Position numbers and translations under genes: made by a program
DNA from: an uncultured Candidatus Nitrosopumilus sp.
Lineage (GTDB): Archaea > Thermoproteota > Nitrososphaeria > Nitrososphaerales > Nitrosopumilaceae
DNA length: 49,014 bases
Direction: 5' to 3'
NCBI GenBank assembly: GCA_905612295.1
Contig: CAJQRN010000006.1
Location: 1 to 49,014 of the forward strand
Part shown: piece by piece, positions 22,804-30,617 of the stretch
How the letters are laid out: every line of letters starts with the position of its first letter
How positions within the stretch are numbered: the first letter of the stretch is position 1
Notes under the pieces: model-generated
Told to the model about the DNA's origin: nothing
The model's database searches: none
The model's input: the letters and a program-made list of their open reading frames with translations, nothing else

Positions 22804-23532
22804 TTAAGTATAACCGTTTGATGAATTTGAATTATCAAATTTGTTCCAAAATAATCCCAGAATAATTCCAATAGATATCCAAAAGGAAGTGACACCAAGA
22901 ACAGACATTAGTCTAAACTCATTAACTAGGTTCATCGGGGCTGTAATCTCATCAGGGTTTTCAGGCATTACAAAGAATGCAGTGATGATAAAAATTGCAT
23001 AGCCAACTAATCCCAGATATTTTTTACTTTTTTCTAATTTTTGTGATAGTTTGTAAAATACAAATGCTCCAAATCCTGAAATTGCAATAAACGAAATGTA
23101 TAAAATTGATCTGAGAACCACCGTTTCAGCATCACCGACAGTTGGAGGGTTTGCAGGGTATTTCAAAAACGGAATTAGATAGATAGTAATCCACATGATT
23201 CCTGCAAGAATTACTGATTTTGTTACGTCATTTTTACCAGGTAAGGAATTTCTTGATAACGCGTATACGATTCCAAATAACGAACCCATGGCAACCCCTA
23301 AAATTATTCCAGCTAAAACTTGTCCACTTTTTTGCCAGACCCTGTACTCCTCGTAATCTGCCCAAAATTGGGGATTGTCATCTTCCTCGCCGGAAGCAAA
23401 AAGATTCTCATTTTCAATGCCAATTGCCTGATCAAGATAGGGCTCCACTATTGCAAAATTAACAGTTCCATGAATTGCTCCTGCAAGTGCACCTGAAACT
23501 ATAACAATTAGGATAAAGAGGGCACTTTTCAC
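22804..23532 (-). CDS. cbtA: CbtA-family cobalt transporter subunit
   Basis: A 242-residue membrane protein with five or six hydrophobic helices. The CbtA marks are ALAGAIHGTVNFAIVEPYLDQAI near the N-terminus, the following loop and GQVLAGIILGVAMGSLFGIVYAL, KYPANPPTVGD between later helices, and MPENPDEI near the end. CbtA and CbtB are a predicted cobalt uptake pair, usually linked to cobalamin genes. The gene starts at GTG 82 bp downstream of cbtB. Thaumarchaeota make cobalamin, so cobalt supply makes sense. The transport role is known only by prediction. Confidence 0.85.
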   Translation of the reverse strand: MKSALFILIVIVSGALAGAIHGTVNFAIVEPYLDQAIGIENENLFASGEEDDNPQFWADYEEYRVWQKSGQVLAGIILGVAMGSLFGIVYALSRNSLPGKNDVTKSVILAGIMWITIYLIPFLKYPANPPTVGDAETVVLRSILYISFIAISGFGAFVFYKLSQKLEKSKKYLGLVGYAIFIITAFFVMPENPDEITAPMNLVNEFRLMSVLGVTSFWISIGIILGLFWNKFDNSNSSNGYT

Positions 23533-23614
23533 AAAATATCACTAAACTTGACCAATTAATAGGATACACAGATTGTAAAAAGAGATTATAGAATTAGAAA
23601 AATAAAATTAAATC

Positions 23615-23830
23615 TTAATGACACGGAAATCCGGCTGCATGTCTCATATCATGGGTAAGCTCATGGATAGTTAGATCAACAAATGCTTGTTCACCGTATA
23701 CTATACTAAAGATATGACCTTGATCAAAACCTACAACAAATAATCCTGCTGCAAATACTATGGCTAATACCAATATTGCGACTTTAGATACACTTGTTTT
23801 GGATACACTAAGTTGTTGTACTTTAGACAT
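23615..23830 (-). CDS. cbtB: CbtB-family cobalt transporter subunit
   Basis: A 71-residue protein with one transmembrane segment (VAILVLAIVFAAGLFVVGF) followed by FDQGHIFSIVYGEQAFVDL and a histidine-rich tail TIHELTHDMRHAAGFPCH. These C-terminal His residues are the family hallmark and probably bind cobalt. I chose the ATG at 23830 over an adjacent in-frame TTG. The partner cbtA follows on the same strand. No cobalamin riboswitch could be recognised upstream; instead there is an inverted repeat at 23889-23919. Confidence 0.85.
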   Translation of the reverse strand: MSKVQQLSVSKTSVSKVAILVLAIVFAAGLFVVGFDQGHIFSIVYGEQAFVDLTIHELTHDMRHAAGFPCH

Positions 23831-23888
23831 CAAAAATACATTTTGTTGAATGTATTTATGTTCTTTGATAGGAGCCCTGTTTTAGAAA

Positions 23889-23919
23889 ATATGTCAAGTT
23901 ATCGTTTTGATCGACATAT
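23889..23919 (-). promoter_or_regulatory. long-spaced inverted repeat upstream of cbtB
   Basis: ATATGTC (23889-23895) and GACATAT (23913-23919) are perfect 7-bp arms separated by 17 bases, 59 bp upstream of the cbtB ATG. The spacing of about two helical turns between arms resembles operators of NikR-type metal regulators. The same intergenic region faces the DsbA-like gene (24005, plus), so either gene could be controlled. Confidence 0.45.
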
Positions 23920-24004
23920 GAGATATTAATAAAATTTAGAAACTAAAATTGTTAGTATTAAGAATTAACGAAGATATTTAGGATTTAGAAATAAAATAAA
24001 TTTT

Positions 24005-24649
24005 ATGACATTATATTATTTATCAATACCAATTATAATTGGAATTGCAGTTGGAGGGTTTCTTGGGATATACGGACTTAATTCAGATGATTCAGAAATA
24101 ATAACACCGACACAATTGATTGAAAACGGTTCACCGTTTCTAGGTAATCCGGATGCACCGATTACAATATTGGAGTGGGGCGATTATCAGTGCACATTTT
24201 GCTACAAATTTCATCAAAATACACTGGAAATAATTAATGAGGATTTTATTAAAACCGGAAAAGTAAAAATTGTTTTCAAGGATTATCCACTTAACGGCCC
24301 TGATTCAAAATTAGCAGCGGAGGCATCCTACTGTGCACATGATCAAGAAAAATATTGGCAATACCATGATGAACTTTATAGAAATTGGGGAGGGGAGAGA
24401 ACTGGATGGATTACAAGAGAGGCACTAAATGAATTTGCACAAACCGTGAATTTGGATACAGAGAAATTTAACAAATGTTTGGATGATAACAAATATGAAA
24501 ATAAAGTAAATTCGCTTTATGAATTTGGAAATCAGATTGGGATAGATGCAACACCTTCGTTTTTAGTTTTCAATGATGAAAAAATGATTAAAATTCGCGG
24601 GAATCAGCCATTAGAAGTATTTTTAAAAACTTTTGATGAGTTGAGTTAA
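24005..24649 (+). CDS. membrane-anchored DsbA-like thiol oxidoreductase
   Basis: A 214-residue protein with an N-terminal hydrophobic anchor (residues 4-25, YYLSIPIIIGIAVGGFLGIYGL) and an outward thioredoxin-like domain. The active site is CTFC in WGDYQCTFCYKFH, followed by KDYPLNGPDSKLAAEASYCAH and the cis-proline loop GIDATPSFLVF. This is the DsbA/DSBA-like group, which forms or rearranges disulfides in exported proteins, abundant in thaumarchaea. Full length. Its TATA region lies in the stretch shared with cbtB. Confidence 0.88.
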   Translation: MTLYYLSIPIIIGIAVGGFLGIYGLNSDDSEIITPTQLIENGSPFLGNPDAPITILEWGDYQCTFCYKFHQNTLEIINEDFIKTGKVKIVFKDYPLNGPDSKLAAEASYCAHDQEKYWQYHDELYRNWGGERTGWITREALNEFAQTVNLDTEKFNKCLDDNKYENKVNSLYEFGNQIGIDATPSFLVFNDEKMIKIRGNQPLEVFLKTFDELS

Positions 24650-24755
24650 GCAACATTAGAATCGTTTTAGATTTAGTATAATTTTATAAAAAATAACTTA
24701 AGTTTAAAAAAAAGATTTACTTGCTTCATTACAACACATAGAGTTCAGTAAATTT

Positions 24756-26945
24756 TTAGATTCTCTTTTTAATTCCAATTACAACTATTGCTGGAATACC
24801 AAGATACATTCCAAGGTTTAGTGCGATTACAGATAGTCCAAGTCCTAATACTTCGGATTCAGAGTCTGCACCTTCCATTAGGGATAATGAACTAATCATC
24901 GGAGTCAATCCAACCTTTACAATTTCTTTAAGGATTGGGCTATCACGTTGCATGTCTGCAATTGTTGGACTAAAGGAATAGTAGACATTGTTGAATGTGC
25001 TCATGAATGCTGAGCCAGATTCTGTGTTCATCAATTGGTTGTCACGAATTTCTCTGAGCAGTTGAACTTGTGGTGACATTTCAGAACCGTATGCTGCTGT
25101 TGCAATTAGACAACCGCCACCTCTAGATGTTTTTTCTTCAGTTTGGATAACTTGACAAATTCCATTTACATCCTCAGTTTCAGTTCCACATACAGGTATT
25201 ATTTTTTCAACTATTTTTTGTTCTACAACTGGTGGTGTAACAACTGGTGGTGTAACAACTGGTGGTGTAACAACTGGTGGTGTAACAACTGGTGGTGTAG
25301 CAGTAGATTCTATGTTGGGAATTTTAAATTCTGTATTGTCATATGAGATTATTAAATTGTAATTAATTGAACCAAAATTAAAGTTAAAAACATAATCCCC
25401 ATCAGTTTTCCAGATTGTATCCATAGCAAATGTATCATAGGTAAATGACCCGTCTGTTTGAGGTGCAAATTCACCTGTAACAATACTTTCATTTTCAGGG
25501 GACGTAATTGAAAATTTAATATTTTGTGCTTGTTTTGGATCAAAATCTTGAATTGGAATCTGACCTGTTATCACAACTTTATTTCCGTGTACATATGATG
25601 ATTTGTCAGATTTTATAAAAAATTCTGACTTGTCTTCAGCCAGAGATTCAATTTCGTGTACTGTCTTTTCATTTGAATTTTCATTCAGGTTTGGCAATAT
25701 CTCTAATGTGAAAGGTAAAACAACAATAGTTTCCAGGTAATCATTATCCATTATTTTTACCATTACAGGGGTTTGTTCGGATACATTATTGACAATCATG
25801 GAATATGTTACCAATAATTCCTGTTCATCAAGCAGTAACGGTCCAACATCATCATGATTTGTTAGAACCCTGTCGCGTTTCACCATTGTTGAATCATTCC
25901 AAGTTAAGATTTTGCCATATGAATAATTTTGATCAGTTTCATTTTGATTAAATTCATAAACAGACAGTCCAGTTTGACCATTCAATGTGTTAGTTCCAAA
26001 ATAATTATTCATGTCGCTAGGTTTTTTTGCAAAATTTGTAACAAATGTAACAGGAGATAAAAATTCTATTTCTTCATCATCACCTACACTAATTGTAATC
26101 TTAATTGTATCTCCAATATTTGCAGAAATATTTGTGATGTTGGTATCTTTGAAATCTAAAACAAATATTTTATCTGAATTAATTGATACTGTTACTTCAT
26201 CATGAATATGAGGTGGATTTAGATCTGTAAATAATGATGGATTATCAACTACAAATGTTGCACCCGATGTTGGAGTTGCAGTTATTGCATTTCCGGCTAC
26301 ATCTTTAGCTACGGACATTACAATAGAAGCATTACCTGAACCATGATCCACAGTATGAGCATATGTGTACACAGTAGTAGATGTCTTTGTCATTACAGTT
26401 GCAGATACTGTATTTGCACCAGTTATTGCAATTTTTGGAACAGGTGAATCAGCTACTGCCTCACTAAATGTTGCAGTGATAGTTACAGTATCATTTTTTT
26501 CGTATTGACCTGATCTAGAATAAGTTATAGCTGCAGTAGGAGCAGTGTTATCAACTACAAATGTTGCACCCGATGTTGGTGTTGCAATAACTACGTTACC
26601 TCCTGCATCTTCAGCTACGGACATTACAACAGAAGCATTACCATTTCCAGCAGCTACAGTATGAGCATATGTGTACACAGTAGTAGATGTCTTTGTCATT
26701 ACAGTTGCAGATACTGTATTTGCACCAGTTATTGCAATTTTTGGAACAGGTGAATCAGCTACTGCCTCACTAAATGTTGCAGTGATAGTTATTTCATCAC
26801 CAGATTTGTAAGGGCCTGATTCAGAATATGTGATTGCAGCAGTTGGATGATTATCCGAATATGAAGAAGGGGTTACAGAACCATAAAATGTAAGTGAAAT
26901 AGTAAGTACCAGTAAAAAGAAAGATTTCTGTTTAGTAAACATCAT
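24756..26945 (-). CDS. secreted CFI-box-CTERM protein with duplicated Ig-like domains
   Basis: A 729-residue surface protein. A signal peptide (residues 1-30) is followed by two nearly identical Ig-like units of 102 residues (about 31-132 and 133-234). Each contains GDEITITATFSEAVADSPVP or its close variant, a form common in bacterial adhesins. A domain of about 300 residues, five VTPPV repeats, CGTETEDVNGICQ, and the CFI-box module (GGGCLIATAAYGSEM, LREIRDNQL) come next. A C-terminal transmembrane helix with a basic end (IGIKKRI) finishes it. The final 130 residues match the 940-aa protein at 6892-9714. Probably displayed on the cell surface; partner unknown. Confidence 0.82.
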   Translation of the reverse strand: MMFTKQKSFFLLVLTISLTFYGSVTPSSYSDNHPTAAITYSESGPYKSGDEITITATFSEAVADSPVPKIAITGANTVSATVMTKTSTTVYTYAHTVAAGNGNASVVMSVAEDAGGNVVIATPTSGATFVVDNTAPTAAITYSRSGQYEKNDTVTITATFSEAVADSPVPKIAITGANTVSATVMTKTSTTVYTYAHTVDHGSGNASIVMSVAKDVAGNAITATPTSGATFVVDNPSLFTDLNPPHIHDEVTVSINSDKIFVLDFKDTNITNISANIGDTIKITISVGDDEEIEFLSPVTFVTNFAKKPSDMNNYFGTNTLNGQTGLSVYEFNQNETDQNYSYGKILTWNDSTMVKRDRVLTNHDDVGPLLLDEQELLVTYSMIVNNVSEQTPVMVKIMDNDYLETIVVLPFTLEILPNLNENSNEKTVHEIESLAEDKSEFFIKSDKSSYVHGNKVVITGQIPIQDFDPKQAQNIKFSITSPENESIVTGEFAPQTDGSFTYDTFAMDTIWKTDGDYVFNFNFGSINYNLIISYDNTEFKIPNIESTATPPVVTPPVVTPPVVTPPVVTPPVVEQKIVEKIIPVCGTETEDVNGICQVIQTEEKTSRGGGCLIATAAYGSEMSPQVQLLREIRDNQLMNTESGSAFMSTFNNVYYSFSPTIADMQRDSPILKEIVKVGLTPMISSLSLMEGADSESEVLGLGLSVIALNLGMYLGIPAIVVIGIKKRI
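25226..25300 (-). repeat. 15-bp tandem repeat (VTPPV linker)
   Basis: Five tandem copies of a 15-bp unit (CAACTGGTGGTGTAA on the plus strand) encode five VTPPV pentapeptides in the surface protein. The copies are identical or nearly so, which makes length change by slippage likely. The peptide is a rigid proline-rich spacer. Confidence 0.85.
26350..26791 (-). repeat. 136-bp exact direct repeat in the Ig-like units
   Basis: Bases 26350-26485 recur without a mismatch at 26656-26791, an offset of 306 bp (102 codons). Flanking parts of the two units differ. Identity at synonymous positions shows recent duplication or ongoing gene conversion. Confidence 0.85.
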
Positions 26946-27042
26946 AATTATTATCTGTATTAGATATACAAGTATTGTTTATCTAATTTTCTTCCAGGAT
27001 TTATGGAGAAACAACTATCAAGAGATACTTCCTCTGTAAGTT

Positions 27043-27324
27043 ATGAAAGTACATAATTTTAGTTTAATCATAATTGGATATGGACTAGTTTCACTTGGAA
27101 TGATGTTTATGATGTTGTTTATCCAAACCTTGGGAAGTGCATGGTTAATTTTTGGCTCCATTACATTTGTAGCAGCAATTTGGATAATAAGAAAAGAAAG
27201 GATAGACAGTAAAGCTGAAAGTTTGCAAAAGGAGTTTTTAGATATGGATTTTAGTGAATGTCTCAAGTGCGGAGAATTGAGATTTGATAAAAAAGTTAAT
27301 CGTTGTCTAAGTTGCGGATATTAA
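27043..27324 (+). CDS. membrane protein with C-terminal zinc ribbon
   Basis: A 93-residue protein with two hydrophobic segments (about 6-28, IIIGYGLVSLGMMFMMLFIQTLG, and 32-48, LIFGSITFVAAIWIIR) and a cytoplasmic tail ending in a zinc ribbon: CLKCGELRFDKKVNRCLSCGY. The C-x2-C plus C-x2-C pattern is complete. A long antisense ORF over it is a frame shadow. Unknown function; it diverges from the surface-protein gene. Confidence 0.75.
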   Translation: MKVHNFSLIIIGYGLVSLGMMFMMLFIQTLGSAWLIFGSITFVAAIWIIRKERIDSKAESLQKEFLDMDFSECLKCGELRFDKKVNRCLSCGY

Positions 27325-27456
27325 AATTAGTCAAGTGTAATCATTGTAAATTCAAAAGAACATCTCTCAAAATAATGTCATTATTTGTGCCTAAAATTAT
27401 CTAATTTAGAACAAAACAGTATTGTAAGAATATTATTTTATATTTTAATGAAGTAT

Positions 27457-27475
27457 AATTTCTAAATTAGAAATT
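27457..27475 (+). promoter_or_regulatory. palindrome upstream of prf1
   Basis: AATTTCTAA and TTAGAAATT are perfect arms around one central A, 43 bp before the prf1 ATG. A TATA-like run (gataaaaagg, 27499-27508) lies closer to the gene. A shorter palindrome of the same text (ATTAGAA-A-TTCTAAT) appears twice downstream of small genes at 42800 and 43064. Confidence 0.35.
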
Positions 27476-27518
27476 AAATCAATATGGATTAATATCCGAT
27501 AAAAAGGACAAACAATGA

Positions 27519-28799
27519 ATGGTTAAGATCAATATAGAAAAACAGGATTCAGTTAAACTCTATAAAATTAGAAAAACACTAGAAGAATTAACTAAAAAAT
27601 CAGGTAGAGGTACAGAATTAATTACAGTGTACATTCCAAAAGGAAAACAACTTCATGAAATTATCAGTTCACTTCAACAAGAACAAGGAACTGCAGATAA
27701 CATAAAGTCAGATCTTACAAGATCCCACGTAGTTGATTCTCTGGGTAAAGTTGTTCAAAGATTAAAGCTATACAAAAAAACACCTGAAAGAGGATTAGTG
27801 ATGTTTTGTGGAGCACTGCCTTCAGAAGAAGGTGGGCCATTGGGAAGTGAAGTAGTTACAGTATGGGAAATTGATCCGCCAAAAGATTTGAATCAATATC
27901 TCTACAGATGCGATGATCATTTCCATGTAGATATTTTAAAAGATATGTTAAAAGATGATAATCTTATTGGATTTTTAGCAATTGATGCAAAAGATGCAGG
28001 TTGGGGATTACTGTATGGAGATAAAATTGAAGTATTATCACAAACAGGTTCAGGAGTAGCAGGTAAACATAGACAGGGCGGTCAGTCTGCAAAAAGATTT
28101 CAAAAATTAAGAGAAATGGAATTAAGTTATTTTTACAACAGAGTTGCACAAACTACAAGAGAATATTTTATTGATATCTATCCAGTTAAAGGATTAATAA
28201 TTTCAGGACCAGGACCAACAAAAGAGGATTTCATAAATGGAAATTACTTAGAATATAGATTACAAAATAACATCATTAATACAATTGATTCAGGCTATGC
28301 AGGTGCTGAAGGGATTAGAGAGGCATTTTCAAAATCAGGAGATATTTTAGGAAATTTCAGACTAGTTGAAGAGAAAAAAATGATAGAAAATCTATTCAGA
28401 GAAATAAACACCAACACAGGAAAAGGATCATATGGATTACAAGAAGTCATAGGATATTTAAAAAATAATGTAGTTAAAATTTTAATGATTACAGATAACA
28501 CTAATCTGCATAGAGTGGAGTCTACATGTAAGCGCTGCAAACACAACGAAGAAGATATTGTAGAAAGGCAAATGGTAATTCCAAAAAAGACAGAATACAA
28601 AAACAAACCTTGTCCCGAATGTAATGCAATGGATAAAGAAGTTAACGAACAAGATATTGTAGATTACTTGGAAATAATTGCAGCAAAAACAGGATCACAA
28701 TTAGAAGTTATTTCTGGAAGTGCAGAGCACGGAAATATGCTTGCAAGTCTTGGAAAAGTTGGAGCAATTTTAAGATATAATCCAGGACATTCTAAATAA
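27519..28799 (+). CDS. prf1: peptide chain release factor aRF1
   Basis: A 426-residue class I release factor that recognises all three stop codons and triggers peptide release on the ribosome. The decoding motif NIKS appears in GTADNIKSDLTRSHVVDSL (residues about 61-65) and the catalytic GGQ in GKHRQGGQSAKRF. The C-terminal domain has a zinc-type pair set (CKRCKHNEEDI...CPECNAMD). Length matches archaeal aRF1. The stop overlaps the convergent HIT gene by eight bases. The promoter has a palindrome and a close TATA element. Confidence 0.96.
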   Translation: MVKINIEKQDSVKLYKIRKTLEELTKKSGRGTELITVYIPKGKQLHEIISSLQQEQGTADNIKSDLTRSHVVDSLGKVVQRLKLYKKTPERGLVMFCGALPSEEGGPLGSEVVTVWEIDPPKDLNQYLYRCDDHFHVDILKDMLKDDNLIGFLAIDAKDAGWGLLYGDKIEVLSQTGSGVAGKHRQGGQSAKRFQKLREMELSYFYNRVAQTTREYFIDIYPVKGLIISGPGPTKEDFINGNYLEYRLQNNIINTIDSGYAGAEGIREAFSKSGDILGNFRLVEEKKMIENLFREINTNTGKGSYGLQEVIGYLKNNVVKILMITDNTNLHRVESTCKRCKHNEEDIVERQMVIPKKTEYKNKPCPECNAMDKEVNEQDIVDYLEIIAAKTGSQLEVISGSAEHGNMLASLGKVGAILRYNPGHSK

Positions 28800-29199
28800 G
28801 GGCTGCCCGAATTTTTACTGCAAGTTCAGATAATACTTCATAAGTTGGAATTTGGCGTTTTGTCCATTCTGTCCCTTTGTTGTTATATCTAGGAATAATG
28901 TGAATGTGCACGTGAGGAATAATTTGTTTTGCAGCTTTACCATTATTTTGAGCTAAACTAAATGCATCTGCACCAGATCCTATCAATACTGCTTTTGCAA
29001 TTTTAGGTACTATTGAAAAGATTTTTCCAACATTAACTGAATCCATATCGGTAATTCTTCCATGATGTTTTTTTGGAATTACTAGCGTATGTCCATCATC
29101 AATAGGATATTTATCTAAAAAGGCAATATGATCCTCATCCTCATATACAACATGACCATCACGTTTTCCATCTAAAATATCACAAAAAATACAGGTCAT
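28792..29199 (-). CDS. HIT-family nucleotide hydrolase
   Basis: A 135-residue histidine triad protein. It starts with the zinc-ligand type CIFCDILDG and has the triad HVHIHIIPRY (H-x-H-x-H) near residues 95-105, preceded by the helix NNGKAAKQ. HIT proteins hydrolyse purine nucleotide conjugates such as AMP-lysine, ADP-ribose or Ap4A. Length is typical. Overlaps the 3' end of prf1 tail to tail. Confidence 0.9.
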   Translation of the reverse strand: MTCIFCDILDGKRDGHVVYEDEDHIAFLDKYPIDDGHTLVIPKKHHGRITDMDSVNVGKIFSIVPKIAKAVLIGSGADAFSLAQNNGKAAKQIIPHVHIHIIPRYNNKGTEWTKRQIPTYEVLSELAVKIRAALI

Positions 29200-29277
29200 A
29201 TCAAATCATATTTTTCAATTTTATTTATTGTTTTTATTATGTCTTTTAATAGGGGTAATTTCAGAGATTGTACATTC

Positions 29278-29874
29278 ATGGGTCGAAAAGATAGAAAAGA
29301 ACGTGAAATTAAACGTGACAATTATGCCACAAAACACTCAGCTGCAAAGAGAAAAGAAACGCTAATTGCAATAGGAGTATTATCAGTAATAGCAGTAATT
29401 GTAGGCTATGCAGGATATTTATTTTTGAACATGACAGTTGAAGCTCCAGGAGGTCCAGAAAATGCAGGTGCATTAGGAAGTGAGCACGCACATGCAGCAA
29501 TTTTAGTAAAAATATTTGGCGATGAATTTGATTTTTCAGCACCAGCTTATCAAATTAAATCTCCATGGGTACATTTTGAATCTCGAGACGGTACAACTAT
29601 TCACAAACATGCAACAGGTGTCGAATTAGAGTATCTCTTTGATTCATTATCAATAGGATTAGATGATCAGTGTTATGTTTTCCCTGATGGAAAGGCATTT
29701 TGTACAACGGATGAATATTCATTAAAGTATTTCATTAACGGGGAAACAATGTCAGACATAAGAAATTATGACATTGTAGAAGATGACAGGATTCTGATAA
29801 CATTTGGTGGAGAAACAGATGAACAGATTCAAGAATACTTGACACAGTTAGATAATCAAGAAATTATGAAATAA
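29278..29874 (+). CDS. membrane-anchored His-rich extracytoplasmic protein
   Basis: About 198 residues from the ATG at 29278 (an in-frame ATG at 29239 would add 13). A very basic cytoplasmic start (MGRKDRKEREIKRD) leads to one transmembrane segment (LIAIGVLSVIAVIVGYAGYLFL) and an outer domain. That domain has GSEHAHAAILVKIFG, FESRDGTTIHKHATGVE, and a Cys pair in LDDQCYVFPDGKAFCTT. The HAHA/HKH histidines and Cys pair could bind copper, which such organisms use heavily (inference). I recognise it as a conserved thaumarchaeal type but cannot name its function. Confidence 0.7.
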   Translation: MGRKDRKEREIKRDNYATKHSAAKRKETLIAIGVLSVIAVIVGYAGYLFLNMTVEAPGGPENAGALGSEHAHAAILVKIFGDEFDFSAPAYQIKSPWVHFESRDGTTIHKHATGVELEYLFDSLSIGLDDQCYVFPDGKAFCTTDEYSLKYFINGETMSDIRNYDIVEDDRILITFGGETDEQIQEYLTQLDNQEIMK

Positions 29875-29916
29875 GAAAATTTTTTATTCTGATTAAGATA
29901 TTAAATTGTGATAACA

Positions 29917-30063
29917 ATGAAAAGATGTTGCGATAATCCTGAAAAATACTTCATAGAATTTAGAAAAAGGGACGATAATGAGTTAATTTGGTTAGTATGT
30001 GAAGAGCATTTTCAAAAGGAAGAATATAGGAAAAATGTTAGAAGAATTCAACCTGTCAGTTAG
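29917..30063 (+). CDS. small CC...WLVCEEH zinc-binding protein
   Basis: A 48-residue protein: MKRCCDNPEKYFIEFRKRD, then ELIWLVCEEHFQKEE and a basic end. The Cys pair and CEEH would form one zinc site. The same module is the C-terminal domain of the protein at 4198-4605, with matching KCC and WLVCEEH segments. It is a stand-alone version; partner or nucleic-acid binding is plausible. Located between the His-rich membrane gene and a convergent zinc-ribbon gene. Confidence 0.65.
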   Translation: MKRCCDNPEKYFIEFRKRDDNELIWLVCEEHFQKEEYRKNVRRIQPVS

Positions 30064-30070
30064 TAATTAT

Positions 30071-30292
30071 CTATGGTTTAGATTCTTCTTTTGTGGTAAA
30101 CTGTGCCATTTTATCAAATAGCATGTAATATCCACATTTAGTACAACGTAAAACAGTTAATTCAGTAGTTAGAAATTCTTTATCTTCAAATTTTCCGCCT
30201 AGTTTTACATTTTCACCTACAATCATTGCTTTGTCGCTTTTACAAACAGGACATTGCAAGGCTTTCTGTTCAATTTTTGGCGTATCACTCAT
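30071..30292 (-). CDS. zinc-ribbon protein
   Basis: A 73-residue protein from the ATG at 30292 (MSDTPKIEQKALQCPVCKSD); a start six codons upstream is possible. Zinc ribbon: CPVCKSDKAM (first pair) and LRCTKCGYYMLF (second pair), with a beta hairpin between them (FEDKEFLTTELTVL). This is the fold of small archaeal zinc-ribbon proteins that bind nucleic acid or polymerases. Function unknown. Confidence 0.75.
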   Translation of the reverse strand: MSDTPKIEQKALQCPVCKSDKAMIVGENVKLGGKFEDKEFLTTELTVLRCTKCGYYMLFDKMAQFTTKEESKP

Positions 30293-30343
30293 AAAAATAT
30301 AATTTATCATTTACAATTTAAATGAATAAAATTTTAAAAAATA

Positions 30344-30493
30344 CTAACATTTGTGTAATACTAAACAACAACTCTTGCATTTACTTCTAAGTGGAAATTT
30401 TTCTAACGTCTCTTCTAGAGTATATCCATCTAATACGACAGCATTTGTTCTATGTCCATTATCACATTTTAATTTATGAATAGTAAACAGCAT
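30344..30493 (-). CDS. small multi-cysteine zinc protein
   Basis: A 49-residue ORF (MLFTIHKLKCDNGHRTNAVV at the start), with C-x2-GH, then KCKSCCLVLHKC at the end. Five cysteines and histidines make a treble-clef or zinc-ribbon site likely. It sits between the zinc-ribbon gene and ilvD. No family recognised. Confidence 0.6.
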   Translation of the reverse strand: MLFTIHKLKCDNGHRTNAVVLDGYTLEETLEKFPLRSKCKSCCLVLHKC

Positions 30494-30617
30494 AAAATTG
30501 CTAAATTTTATTTTAACTTAAGCGTTATGATATGTATGAAAAATAGATATCAAAACCAAATCATTGTTAAAATATTTTAAAAAAGTCTAAATTATACTAA
30601 TTTGAAAATAGTCTATT

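Noticed and set aside
23831-24004. Cobalamin riboswitch upstream of cbtB
   Set aside because: No B12-box sequence or matching stems seen; only the spaced inverted repeat.
27018-27266. 82-codon minus-strand ORF
   Set aside because: Antisense shadow of the membrane zinc-ribbon gene at 27043-27324, which has a clear zinc ribbon.
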